In this document: positions 17,827 to 26,429 of the stretch, piece by piece
How positions within the stretch are numbered: position 1 is the stretch's first letter
How the letters are laid out: every line of letters begins with the position of its first letter
Assembly (NCBI RefSeq): GCF_003315035.1
Contig: NZ_QNRE01000012.1
Coordinates: forward strand, 62,001-126,000
DNA: 64,000 nucleotides
Direction of reading: 5' to 3'
Source of the DNA: Nocardia puris
GTDB lineage: Bacteria > Actinomycetota > Actinomycetes > Mycobacteriales > Mycobacteriaceae
The notes under the pieces: model-generated
Told to the model about the DNA's origin: nothing
Seen by the model: the letters and a program-made list of their open reading frames with translations, nothing else
The model's database searches: none
Translations under genes and position numbers: made by a program

Positions 17827-20535
17827 TCAGACCCCGGCGGGCGCGAGCACGTGGGTCACCGCGCCTTCGCGCCACCACGGCACCCGCACTGCGCCCGTCA
17901 CCGCGCCGCGCACCCGCACGCGCAGGTCGTCGTGCAGTACGAGCTCGCCCTCCTGCGGGGGCAGCGAGAACACGTGGCGCAGCACCACTCCCAGCGGCTC
18001 GTCCGTCCACGAGGCGCGGCGGCCCGCGCCGAGCACCTCGGCGGTGACCGATTCGGAGACCAGCGGCAGATCCAGCAGTGTGGCCAGGTCGGCGGCGGTG
18101 GCCTCGTCGCCGAAGACCAGGCGATCCGGCGGCACGACCAGGCCGAACCACGGCAGGTCCAGCACCATCGCGTCGGCGGCGTCCACGGTCGCGCCGGAGA
18201 GCGCCCGGACCCGTTCGGGCAGGACGAGTTCGGCCGGGTCCAGGCGGTGCGACGCGGCGGCCAGGCGGGCGTGCGCGCGGGTAACCACTTCGGGAGCCGG
18301 GGTTTTCGCCGGATCGGCCAGGGACTCGAGCAGCGTTTCGGCGAGATCGAGGGTGAGGGCGTTCGCGTCGGCCAGGACGCCACGCAGGACGTCCAGGTCG
18401 GCATCGGTCAGTTCGGGCACCGCGAATTCCGGGAGCAGACCGGCGAATTCGGGGTCGCGGGGGTGGCGGTGCAGACCGAGCGGAACCCCGTCCACGCGGG
18501 CGTGGGTGCGCAGCCACCACGCGGAGTAGCCGTCGCGGTCGGCCAGCAGCGGGCGGGTGCGGGGTTCGGCGAGCAGCTGGTGCAGGGCGTCGGGCCAGGC
18601 GATCTCGTCGACCAGGTCCAGATCGCGGACCGCGACCAGCTCCGGCGGGTCCTCCGGCAGGCCCGCCCACCAGGTCTCCTCGTCGTCCAAGTGGTGGTCG
18701 GGACCGGTCGGATCGGTCTCGGTGACCACCCCGAAATCCCAGCCGACGCCCACGGCGCGCAGGGCGGGTGCGCCGTAGCGGTCCACGACCTCGGTGGCGA
18801 CGGTGCCGAACGGAGCGTCCTCGACCAGCAGCGCGTAGAGCGGGGCGTCGGGCAGCAGCAGTTCGTCGGCCGGGCGCGGGTCGCCCTCGGTGTCGGGCAG
18901 TTCGAGCAGGCCGAGCCAGGACGGCAGCGCGGCCGGGTCGGCGTACGCGGCCAGGCGCAGGACGGCGTCGGCCAGGTCCGGGTCGTCGGGGCGGTCCTCC
19001 AGGTCGGCCTGTAGCGCCGGGTCGGACAGCAGGTCCTCGGCGGTCTCGGTGCGGGCGCCCAGGCGCGCCAGGAGCGGATGCGCGGCCTCCGGGTGCACCA
19101 GGCGCGCCCAGTGCAGCGGGATCGGCTCGGCGAGGTTGTCGTCCAGGACGGTGGTGCGCGGGCCGGTGACCAGGCGTCCGTCGGCCAGCGGGACCGCGAG
19201 CGCACCCAGTTCCTCGGCCGAAAGCTGGTCGTTCACATAGGGTTCCAGGGCGGCGTAGAAGTCTCGCCACCAGGCCGGCGGGCGTTCCAGACCGGCGGAG
19301 AGTTCCGCGAGGCGGGCCAGGCCGAGGCGGTGCACGTCGAGGACGGCGGTGGCTTCGGTGTGGGCGCGGCCCGACAGCTCGGGCAGCAGGAGTGGGCCCA
19401 CCACGTCTTCGAGCAGGGCGGCCAATTCCTCGGTGAGGTCGGGGAATACGGTCGCTCTGGTGGGGATCGCCTCGCCGTCGCCGTGGACGGGAAGCCAAGC
19501 GTGCGTGCGGAGTTCGTCTACCAGCGCTTCGCGGAGCAGCCCGTCGACCTCGCCGCGCGCGAAGCCGGGAGCCGGGACCAGGACGAGGCGGTCTCGCGGT
19601 GGTAGGGCGCGGGCGAAATCGGCGTAGCCCCGGGCTAATTCGGCGACGCGCGCGCCGGGCAGGAGGCGTCGCCGGTCGGGCTGCGTCGGGATGTCGGCGA
19701 CCAGCACGGCGGGGAGGGAGAGTTCCTCGTCCGAGCGGGTGGGCGCGCGGAGCACGTCGTGGGCGGCGGGGCGCGGGCGGCCGTCGCGGACGGGGACCAG
19801 CCATCGTGTCCGCTTCGCGCGGAACTGCCACCAGACTCGTTCGTCCGCGCCGGGGCCGAGGATGCGCAGTTCCTCGAGGTTGCCGCCGAGATCGGTTATG
19901 GAGGAGGTGAATTCGGCGGTGTCAGGGCTCGTGCCGATGCGGATCGTGCGCAGGGCCGGGAGTTCGAGGAGCAGGTCCGGGGCTTCGCTCCGGAACGCGG
20001 CGAGAAGTGCTGCGGGGTCCGCGCTTTCGCGCAGCCGGATGACTATTTCGGAGTCGTAGCCCGGAGCGGGCGGGGTGGGCGAGGGCCAGGCCAGGCGTAG
20101 GGCCGGCGGGTGGAAGGACGGGTCCTCGGGTTCGCGGATGCCGTTGTCGCGCAGGGCTTCGCGGGTGCGGGTACGGGAGAAGTGCAGGGAGCCCGTGGTG
20201 GAGCGGAACTCGATGTCGTCGCCGACTGCGAGGACGGCGGTGAAGCCGACGCCGAACCGGCCGACGGACGCGTCGGACTTACCGGAAGCGCGCAGCGCTG
20301 TCAGTGCGTGTACTCCGGAAAGATCCAGGGGCACACCGGCGTTCGCGATGTAGAGGGCGTCGCCGTCCAGGCGCACGGACAGCCGGCCCGGTACCCCGGC
20401 CTTCGCGGCCGCGTCGGCGGCGTTCTGCGCCAGCTCGGTCAGCAGCCGGTCGCGGTAGCCCGCGCGCACCAGATCCGCCTCGGAGGCGGCGTCCTCGCGC
20501 AGCCGCGTCGGCGAATCCCGCCACGCGGCGAGCAC
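17827..20535 (-). CDS. Large GHKL (HSP90/sacsin-like) ATPase-domain protein
   Basis: 902 residues from the GTG at 20535. The N-terminus carries a GHKL ATP-binding fold: the N box LLTELAQNAADAA (near residues 31-43), an ADP-contact region IANAGVPLD, and the lid GRFGVGFTAVL (near 92-102). The remaining 700 residues are acidic and Leu-rich without recognised catalytic motifs. Proteins annotated as having sacsin N-terminal ATPase-like domains look like this; a chaperone role is only a guess. Coding-looking residues (DDPFGLGGLRAG) continue in frame upstream to a CTG at 20580 that overlaps the DUF3027 stop, so the true start is probably there. It probably forms an operon with the DUF3027 gene. Confidence 0.85.
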   Translation of the reverse strand: MLAAWRDSPTRLREDAASEADLVRAGYRDRLLTELAQNAADAAAKAGVPGRLSVRLDGDALYIANAGVPLDLSGVHALTALRASGKSDASVGRFGVGFTAVLAVGDDIEFRSTTGSLHFSRTRTREALRDNGIREPEDPSFHPPALRLAWPSPTPPAPGYDSEIVIRLRESADPAALLAAFRSEAPDLLLELPALRTIRIGTSPDTAEFTSSITDLGGNLEELRILGPGADERVWWQFRAKRTRWLVPVRDGRPRPAAHDVLRAPTRSDEELSLPAVLVADIPTQPDRRRLLPGARVAELARGYADFARALPPRDRLVLVPAPGFARGEVDGLLREALVDELRTHAWLPVHGDGEAIPTRATVFPDLTEELAALLEDVVGPLLLPELSGRAHTEATAVLDVHRLGLARLAELSAGLERPPAWWRDFYAALEPYVNDQLSAEELGALAVPLADGRLVTGPRTTVLDDNLAEPIPLHWARLVHPEAAHPLLARLGARTETAEDLLSDPALQADLEDRPDDPDLADAVLRLAAYADPAALPSWLGLLELPDTEGDPRPADELLLPDAPLYALLVEDAPFGTVATEVVDRYGAPALRAVGVGWDFGVVTETDPTGPDHHLDDEETWWAGLPEDPPELVAVRDLDLVDEIAWPDALHQLLAEPRTRPLLADRDGYSAWWLRTHARVDGVPLGLHRHPRDPEFAGLLPEFAVPELTDADLDVLRGVLADANALTLDLAETLLESLADPAKTPAPEVVTRAHARLAAASHRLDPAELVLPERVRALSGATVDAADAMVLDLPWFGLVVPPDRLVFGDEATAADLATLLDLPLVSESVTAEVLGAGRRASWTDEPLGVVLRHVFSLPPQEGELVLHDDLRVRVRGAVTGAVRVPWWREGAVTHVLAPAGV

Positions 20536-20576
20536 ACCCGCCCGCAGCCCGCCGAGCCCGAACGGATCGTCCGCGC

Positions 20577-21989
20577 TCAGTTCGGCGACGATGACCCGGA
20601 CTCCGACCGCTCGGCCTCGATATCCGAGTTCTCGGCCTCGACGGACGCCTCCTCCGTGCCAGTCGCGGAAGCGTCGTCCGCGACGGTCGCAGGAGCCTCG
20701 TCCGCGCCGGTCGCGGAAGCCTCGTCCGCACCGCTCTCGGACGACTCATCCTGCGCGACAACCCGGTCGGAAGCGTCGCTGCGCTCGGCATCCGCAGGAG
20801 AGTCGGCAACCGACTCGGCGAAACCCTCGCCCGCCGCACCGACCTCGTCGGAAACGTCCTCCGCGACAACCGCTTCGGCATCGGCGGGCACAGCCTCTTC
20901 GGCGACCGCCGCATCCTGCGCCCCCGCATCGACAGCGGACGCTTCCGCCGCCTCGACACCGGTCGGCTCCGGGGTGATATCGGCGGCAGGCTGGTCGGAC
21001 TGTCCGAACGACGCCGATTCGGTGGCGGACTCCCCCGTCTCCGCATGCTCGACATCGGCGGCCGCCGTCTCCGCATCTGCGGCGACCTCGGCGTCCCGCA
21101 CGGAAGCGATACTCGCGGCGTCGACCTCGGCGACCTGCGCGACCGGCACCTCATCGGTATCCGACGAGACGTCCCCGGTCTCCGAGCCGGAAACCCCTTG
21201 GGCCGGCGCGGCTTCCACCGCGCCCTCGGCCGACTTCCGCAGTGCCTCGGCGGGGATCACATCGAAGGCGGCGTCGTCGAAGGCTTCGTAGAGGGGGCTG
21301 CCCGCGCCGGTGGGGATCTCCACGTCGGAGTGGGCGCCGCAACCGTATTCGGTGTGGACGACGCGGCCGTCGGCGCCCATCGCGTTGGCGCAGACGCCGA
21401 ACGCGGCGCGCAGGGCGCCGGCCAGTGGCAGGTAGAACCCGCACAGCCCGCAGGTGGCGGGCGCGGCCTTCGCCATCTCGGTGCCGGGGCCGAATTCGGA
21501 GTACCACCGCTCGGCGGCCTCGAGGCGGCCCTCCTCGCTGAGCACCTTCGAGCGGCCGAGGCCGATCTCGAGCGCCACCTCGGCCACCTCGGGATCGCCG
21601 TTGTCGACGTAGCCGGGCACCAGGCGCGGATCGTCGGGGGCCGTGGCGAGCAGGTCGCCGGGCGACAGGTCACCGGGGCGCACGCGCTGGTCCCACGGCA
21701 CGAAATCGGGCGCGACGAGCGCGTCCGGGCCGGGCAGCAGGGCGGATTCGCTCACGGTCGCGCGGTCGGCGCCGGGCGGGGCCGCCACCACCACTTCCCA
21801 CTGCCACCCGCGATAGCCGGGCAGCGTGGCGGCGAAGCGGTGGGTGGCCGCGCTCTCGTCCTCGGCGTTGACGCCCAGGTGGTCGCCCACCCCGGACGGC
21901 TCCAGGTCCAGGAGCGCACGCCGCGCCAGGCCTGCGGCTTCGACGAGAACCGGTCGGACGTCGGGGTCCGAAACAGAAACTGCGCTCAC
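20577..21989 (-). CDS. DUF3027 protein with a long acidic tail
   Basis: 470 residues. The first 240 form the DUF3027 region (as in Rv0877): APDFVPWDQRVRPGDLSPGD near residue 95, and a CGLCGFYLP plus YGCGAHSD pair of cysteine motifs (near 182 and 222) that could bind a metal. From about 250 to the end the chain is almost only Ala, Glu, Asp, Ser, Val and Thr. The motif ADEASATG and variants repeat near 415-445, so this part is probably disordered. It is divergent from the glutamine cyclotransferase gene with only 17 bp between starts. Function is unknown. Confidence 0.85.
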   Translation of the reverse strand: MSAVSVSDPDVRPVLVEAAGLARRALLDLEPSGVGDHLGVNAEDESAATHRFAATLPGYRGWQWEVVVAAPPGADRATVSESALLPGPDALVAPDFVPWDQRVRPGDLSPGDLLATAPDDPRLVPGYVDNGDPEVAEVALEIGLGRSKVLSEEGRLEAAERWYSEFGPGTEMAKAAPATCGLCGFYLPLAGALRAAFGVCANAMGADGRVVHTEYGCGAHSDVEIPTGAGSPLYEAFDDAAFDVIPAEALRKSAEGAVEAAPAQGVSGSETGDVSSDTDEVPVAQVAEVDAASIASVRDAEVAADAETAAADVEHAETGESATESASFGQSDQPAADITPEPTGVEAAEASAVDAGAQDAAVAEEAVPADAEAVVAEDVSDEVGAAGEGFAESVADSPADAERSDASDRVVAQDESSESGADEASATGADEAPATVADDASATGTEEASVEAENSDIEAERSESGSSSPN

Positions 21990-21993
21990 GACC

Positions 21994-22006
21994 TACATTT
22001 TGCCGT
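21994..22006 (+). promoter_or_regulatory. Leaderless-type -10 of the glutamine cyclotransferase gene
   Basis: TACATT at 21994-21999, seven bases, then ATG. The element falls inside the 17-bp gap between two divergent starts. Confidence 0.5.
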
Positions 22007-22777
22007 ATGCAACACACCCGCCGTTCGGTGGCCGTCGCAGTGCTCGCCGGTCTGCTCGCGACCGGCGGCTGCGCGGACCCGGGTCCCGACGCGCCCCGGC
22101 TGCGCGTCGAGGTCGTGGGCACGCGCCCGCACGACCCGCGCGCCTTCACCCAGGGCCTCGAGGTCCACGGTGACGTGCTCTACGAGGGCACCGGATTGGC
22201 GGGCCGATCCACCGTGCGCGCCACCGATCTGCGCACCGGCGCGGAACTCGCGCGCGTCGAGGTGCCCGCCCCCTACTTCGGGGAGGGCATCACCAGGGCG
22301 GGCGACACGCTGTGGCAGCTGACGTGGCGGGAGGGCACCGCGTTCGCCCGCGATCCCGTCACGCTCGCGGTGCGCGCCGAGCACTCCTACGACGGCGAGG
22401 GCTGGGGCCTGTGCGCCCGCGACGGCGGACTCGTGATGAGCGACGGCTCGAACACGCTGACTTTCCGCGACCCGGTCACGTTCGCGATCACCGGCACCAC
22501 CGACGTGGATTTCGCGGGCGCGCGGCTCAACGAACTGGAGTGCGCCGCCGACGGTTCCGTCTACGCCAACGACTACCCCACCGACCGCATCCTGCGCATC
22601 GACCCCGAGTCCGGCGCGCTGCTCGGTGTCGCCGACGCGAGCGGCCTGCTCCCCCGCGATCAGCGCGCGGGCGCCGACGTGCTCAACGGCATCGCCCAAC
22701 TCCCCGGCACCGACCGCTTCCTGGTGACGGGCAAGTACTGGCCGACGATGTTCGAGGTCCGCTTCGTCCCGGAGTAG
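22007..22777 (+). CDS. Glutaminyl-peptide cyclotransferase lipoprotein
   Basis: 256 residues of the glutamine cyclotransferase beta-propeller family (PF05096 type), which converts N-terminal Gln to pyroglutamate. The N-terminus is a lipoprotein signal with lipobox ATGGC, so the enzyme should be anchored outside the membrane. Family motifs are HDPRAFTQGLEV (near residue 42), GEGWGLC (near 130), NELECADG-like (near 180) and DVLNGIA with RFLVTGKYWP at the C-terminus. The ATG at 22007 is the only start in range and has a leaderless promoter. Confidence 0.88.
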   Translation: MQHTRRSVAVAVLAGLLATGGCADPGPDAPRLRVEVVGTRPHDPRAFTQGLEVHGDVLYEGTGLAGRSTVRATDLRTGAELARVEVPAPYFGEGITRAGDTLWQLTWREGTAFARDPVTLAVRAEHSYDGEGWGLCARDGGLVMSDGSNTLTFRDPVTFAITGTTDVDFAGARLNELECAADGSVYANDYPTDRILRIDPESGALLGVADASGLLPRDQRAGADVLNGIAQLPGTDRFLVTGKYWPTMFEVRFVPE

Positions 22778-22878
22778 GGACCCGATTCCGCTACCGGCGA
22801 ACGCAAGATCCGTCACTTCCGCCCGACATCCGGCAGCACCGCCCGCCGGGTGTCGGCGGCGTACGACAGAATTGGGGG

Positions 22879-24609
22879 GTGACTACTCCGCGCGATCCCT
22901 ACGGTGCCGAGCGTGGTCCGTGGGATGGCGAGGAGGCGCCGATCGAACGGCATCCCGGCTACGACCGGTATCCGCCGCCGAACGCCCCCACCCGGCGCAG
23001 GCCGCTGCCGCCCTTGGACACCGAGGGCGAGCCCGGCCGCGCGCCGCTGGGCCCGCTGCGCAAGCGCCCGGTGCGCCCCGATGCGCCACCGCGCGGCGTC
23101 TCCGCGCCCGTCCCCGACGACGCGGCACCTCCGGCCGACACCAAGCGCTACGAGATCCCCGACGAGACCGCCCACCCCCAGCGCGTGCCGCGCAAGCTCA
23201 CGGTCACGCGCGTCGCCGCACTGCGCGGGCGCGAACTCACCGAAAAGGGCATCGCCACCTTCCAGCGCGCGGCCAAGGCCGACGGCGCGGACAAGTCGGG
23301 CCTGACCGCGCTCACCTACGCCACCATGGCGAACTTCGCGCTGGACGCGGCGATCGCGGTGTCGCTGGCCAATACGCTGTTCTTCGCCAGCGCCACCGCC
23401 GAGAGCAAGTCCAAAGTGGCGCTGTACCTGCTGATCACCATCGCCCCGTTCGCGGTGATCGCGCCGCTGATCGGTCCGCTGCTGGACCGGTTGCAGCGCG
23501 GCCGCCGCCTGGCACTGGCCACCTCGTTCGCAGTCCGCGCGGTGCTCGCGGTGGTGCTGATCCTCCAGTTCGACACGTGGGCGCTGTATCCGCTCGCGCT
23601 GTGCATGATGGTGGGCTCCAAATCGTTCTCCGTGCTCAAGAGCGCGGTCACACCCCGAGTACTCCCACCGGATATCGACCTGGTGCGCACCAACTCCCGG
23701 CTCACCGTGTTCGGCCTGGTCGGCGGCACCATCGGCGCGGGCGCGGTGGCGGCGGCCGTCGCGGCACTCACCGGGTCGGCGGGCGCGCTGGTGCTGGCCG
23801 CGCTGATCGCGGCCGCGGGCACCTACCTGAGCCTGCGCATCCCGCGCTGGGTGGAGGTCACCGAGGGCGAGGTGCCGGCCACGCTGAGCTATCACGGCGA
23901 GGACGAGCACACCGAGGTGCTGCGCGCCGGCGAACGGTCGGCCGTGCCGCCGCGCAAACGCAGGCAGCCGCTGGGCCGCGCCGTGGTCACCGGCCTGTGG
24001 GGCAACGGGTCGATCCGCGTGCTCACCGGCTTCCTGACCTTCTACGTGGCGTTCGTCGCCAAGGCCACCGAACATCGCCCGCTGCAGCAGGCCGCGATGC
24101 TCGGCGCGGTCGGCGCGGCCGCCGCGGTCGGCAACTTCACCGGCAACGCGACGGGCGCCCGCATGAAACTGGGCAAACCCGCGCTGATCGTCGTCGGCTG
24201 CACCGCGGCCTGCGCGGCGGTGGCGCTGTTCGCCGTGTTCGCCGACAACCTGCTGGGCGCGGCGGTGGCCACGCTGATCGCCGCGGGCGCGAGCGCGCTG
24301 GCCAAGGTGTCGCTGGACGCCTCGATCCAGGACGACCTGCCGCCGGAGTCCATCGCCTCCGGTTTCGGCCGCTCGGAGACCGTGTTGCAGCTGAGCTGGG
24401 TGATCGGCGGCGCGGCCGGCGTGCTGCTGCCGACGGACTACTGGAAAGGCTTCGCGGTGGTCTCGGGGATACTCGTGCTCGGACTGATCCAGACCTTCGT
24501 CAGCTACCGCGGCCACTCACTGCTGCCCGGTTTCGGCGGCAACCGGCCCCAGCACGCCGAACAGGAAGTCCCCGCAGGCCCACGCACACAAGGAGATCCG
24601 CTCAGGTGA
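22879..24609 (+). CDS. Large MFS-type membrane protein (Rv0876c-like)
   Basis: 576 residues. The first 140 are a Pro/Arg-rich cytoplasmic extension. Then come about ten to twelve hydrophobic segments between residues 150 and 550, with an MFS-like loop GPLLDRLQRGRRLA near 205. The match is to the conserved mycobacterial transmembrane protein Rv0876c. The substrate is unknown. The GTG at 22879 is preceded by CAGAAT six bases upstream and is probably leaderless. The stop overlaps the next start by four bases (GTGA), so the gene is coupled to the DUF2771 gene. Confidence 0.85.
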   Translation: MTTPRDPYGAERGPWDGEEAPIERHPGYDRYPPPNAPTRRRPLPPLDTEGEPGRAPLGPLRKRPVRPDAPPRGVSAPVPDDAAPPADTKRYEIPDETAHPQRVPRKLTVTRVAALRGRELTEKGIATFQRAAKADGADKSGLTALTYATMANFALDAAIAVSLANTLFFASATAESKSKVALYLLITIAPFAVIAPLIGPLLDRLQRGRRLALATSFAVRAVLAVVLILQFDTWALYPLALCMMVGSKSFSVLKSAVTPRVLPPDIDLVRTNSRLTVFGLVGGTIGAGAVAAAVAALTGSAGALVLAALIAAAGTYLSLRIPRWVEVTEGEVPATLSYHGEDEHTEVLRAGERSAVPPRKRRQPLGRAVVTGLWGNGSIRVLTGFLTFYVAFVAKATEHRPLQQAAMLGAVGAAAAVGNFTGNATGARMKLGKPALIVVGCTAACAAVALFAVFADNLLGAAVATLIAAGASALAKVSLDASIQDDLPPESIASGFGRSETVLQLSWVIGGAAGVLLPTDYWKGFAVVSGILVLGLIQTFVSYRGHSLLPGFGGNRPQHAEQEVPAGPRTQGDPLR

Positions 24610-25139
24610 ACAAGCTCTCAGGCCGCACCGTCGCGGCCCTCGTCGCGGTCGCGCTGCTGGTGCTCGCCGGCGTCACGGCGGGACTGGTGGCCGTGGCGGT
24701 CCGCAACGCACCCGAGCACGATCCCGAGATCACCGCCTACGCGTACGGCAAGACCGTCACGGTGCCGCCGTACCACTACTGCGATGTGCGGCTGGTGGAG
24801 GGCCAGCGGCTGGAGATGTCGGACTGCCGCTCGGGCGAATCCGTCGATCTCGCGGTGCCGCAGGGCTACCCGCTGCAGATCTCGCTACCGCCCGACATCG
24901 CCGAGGCGCCGTGGCTGGCGCAGCTGGTGTATGCGCTGCCCAGCGGCGACATCGTGGACCGCGTGGTGAGCCGCAACGACTACCCGAAGGGCGCGGTGGC
25001 GATCACCATCGATTCGCAGCCGCTGCCCGAGCTGCGGCTCATCGGCGTGGAGTTCCAGCTGCCGGTGCCCGCGATCGACGAGCAGGGCCGCGAGTCCACC
25101 GTCCCGCACGCCACCTGGTCGATCCGCACCGAGTCGTGA
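24606..25139 (+). CDS. DUF2771 membrane-anchored protein
   Basis: 177 residues. A single N-terminal hydrophobic segment (about residues 8-30) anchors an extracytoplasmic domain of the DUF2771 family (Rv0875c). Two Cys residues (YHYCDVRL and MSDCRSG, about residues 58 and 74) could form a disulphide outside the cell. The GTG at 24606 overlaps the upstream MFS stop. The conserved coupling suggests it works with that transporter. The function itself is unknown. Confidence 0.85.
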   Translation: MNKLSGRTVAALVAVALLVLAGVTAGLVAVAVRNAPEHDPEITAYAYGKTVTVPPYHYCDVRLVEGQRLEMSDCRSGESVDLAVPQGYPLQISLPPDIAEAPWLAQLVYALPSGDIVDRVVSRNDYPKGAVAITIDSQPLPELRLIGVEFQLPVPAIDEQGRESTVPHATWSIRTES

Positions 25140-25143
25140 GAGA

Positions 25144-25172
25144 ACGCCGCGGGGCGCACGGCCCCGCGGCGT
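25144..25172. terminator. Hairpin terminator between DUF2771 and the cold-shock gene
   Basis: ACGCCGCGGGG pairs with CCCCGCGGCGT around CGCACGG, directly after the DUF2771 stop and 20 bp from the convergent cold-shock gene stop. No U tract follows. Confidence 0.7.
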
Positions 25173-25191
25173 GCGAATTCCCGCGTGGGAG

Positions 25192-25614
25192 TTAGTGATC
25201 CAGCTCGCGCGCTACGGCGCGGACCACCTCGGAGATGGTGCGCGACATCTTGCGGTCGGGGTAGCGCCCCTTGCGCAGGTCGGGCTGCACCTTCGTCTCC
25301 AGCAGGGTGATCATGTCCTCGACCATCCCGTGCAGTTCGTCGGGCGTGCGGCGCGGACCGGCGACGGGCTCCTTGCGGCCCCCGCGCTCCTGGCCCTGGC
25401 GCACCGAGGGCGGCGCCTCGAGCAGCTTGAGACTCAGCGCCTGCGGACCGCGACGGCCCGCGGCCATCCCGAACTCCACGCGCTGCCCCGGCTTGAGCCC
25501 CTCGACGCCGTCGGGCAGCGCGGACGAGCGGACGTAGACGTCCTCACCCTCGTCCTGGGAAAGGAAGCCGAAGCCCTTTTCGACGTCGTACCACTTCACC
25601 CTGCCGGTCGGCAC
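25192..25614 (-). CDS. cspB: Cold-shock-domain protein CspB type
   Basis: 140 residues. The N-terminal 65 form a cold-shock OB fold with RNP1 KGFGFLSQ and the RNP2-like DVYVRSSAL. The C-terminal 70-residue extension (TPDELHGMVEDMITLLE, PDLRKGRYPDRK) is typical of the actinobacterial CspB of Rv0871 type. It is probably a nucleic-acid chaperone. The start is GTG 25614 (MPTGRVKWYD), matching the family; GTG 25623 is possible. It is convergent with the DUF2771 gene. Confidence 0.9.
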   Translation of the reverse strand: MPTGRVKWYDVEKGFGFLSQDEGEDVYVRSSALPDGVEGLKPGQRVEFGMAAGRRGPQALSLKLLEAPPSVRQGQERGGRKEPVAGPRRTPDELHGMVEDMITLLETKVQPDLRKGRYPDRKMSRTISEVVRAVARELDH

Positions 25615-25815
25615 TGCGCTCACCCGTTCATCGTCGACACCCGCGCCACCGTGGCGCGGACACATCCTTACTACTCGAAGCCGCCCGGCGCGCGCGCCGG
25701 GCGAGACTCCTTGCAGTTTGCGAAAAGAACGCGCCCCACAAACCTGTAGGACGCGATTCACTTCGAGTCTACCCCGGTGGTGATAACGCGAGCACATCAG
25801 TTTTACGGTCCTAGG

Positions 25816-26046
25816 GTGACGACCCCTCCCGCCGCGCCCGGTCCGCGCCGCTCCGCCCCCTGGTTGCTGTACGTCGCGATGGGCCTGTTCCTCGCCGGGG
25901 TGCTGGCCGTGATCGCGATCTTCCTCACCGCACTCATCACCGGTTCCGCACCGGGCCTGTGGGTGTACCTGATCGCCATGCTCGCGCCCGTCGGCTTCCT
26001 GCTCGGATTGATCTACGCGCTCTGGTCGGGCCGCCGGTCCCGATAG
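25816..26046 (+). CDS. Small two-helix membrane protein (Rv0870c-like)
   Basis: 76 residues: a Pro-rich N-terminus, then two hydrophobic helices (about residues 17-40 and 46-68) and a basic end (SGRRSR). No function is known. Its place between cspB and rpfA matches Rv0870c. The GTG at 25816 comes six bases after TACGGT with no ribosome site, so the message is probably leaderless. Confidence 0.72.
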   Translation: MTTPPAAPGPRRSAPWLLYVAMGLFLAGVLAVIAIFLTALITGSAPGLWVYLIAMLAPVGFLLGLIYALWSGRRSR

Positions 26047-26092
26047 CTGACGCGCGAATACCCCGGCGCGCGTTCCGTTACTCGATCCATCC

Positions 26093-26108
26093 TGTGATCC
26101 TGGTCACA
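26093..26108. promoter_or_regulatory. CRP-type cAMP receptor site upstream of rpfA
   Basis: TGTGATCCTGGTCACA is a perfect TGTGA-N6-TCACA dyad. It lies 337 bp before the rpfA ATG and upstream of its long leader. In M. tuberculosis the CRP homologue Rv3676 is known to regulate rpfA. Binding here is inferred. Confidence 0.75.
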
Positions 26109-26239
26109 TAACGAGCCGATAACGGCGCCTGCGCGAGCGTGACTGTGAGCCACGCAACGGCTCCTAGCTGCACAGAAGGGATCTCGCGAGGGTCGAGACC
26201 GGTTCGAGACCCTGGCGCACACGCCGGTTACCAAATGGT

Positions 26240-26425
26240 GATTTTTCGCGGCGATCGTCGTACCGTCTATTCCAGCCGGGGACACCCGGCACCACCGGCC
26301 CGCCGCACCGAGCCTCGCCCCGCGGGTACCGGACCCCGACGGATTGCAGGGGTGAGGGCGGGACGGACGACCTCTCAGTCCGAACCCGAGCGAATCCTCG
26401 CAGGTGCGTACGAGAGGAAGACACC
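26240..26425 (+). ncRNA. c-di-AMP riboswitch (ydaO/yuaA type) in the rpfA leader
   Basis: The region before rpfA carries the conserved pieces of this class in order: GCCGGGGACACCC (from 26275), GGGGTGA (26349-26355), CCGAACCCGAGCGAATCC (from 26380) and a closing GAGAGGAAG that doubles as the ribosome binding site. This class is known upstream of actinobacterial rpf genes, where c-di-AMP lowers expression. The ends are approximate because no covariance search was possible. Confidence 0.72.
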
Positions 26426-26429
26426 CGAT

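Noticed and set aside
22312..22878. Fusion of the glutamine cyclotransferase region with the MFS gene in one long frame
   Set aside because: The upstream part is an alternative frame of the cyclotransferase gene; GTG 22879 has its own -10 and the family N-terminus.
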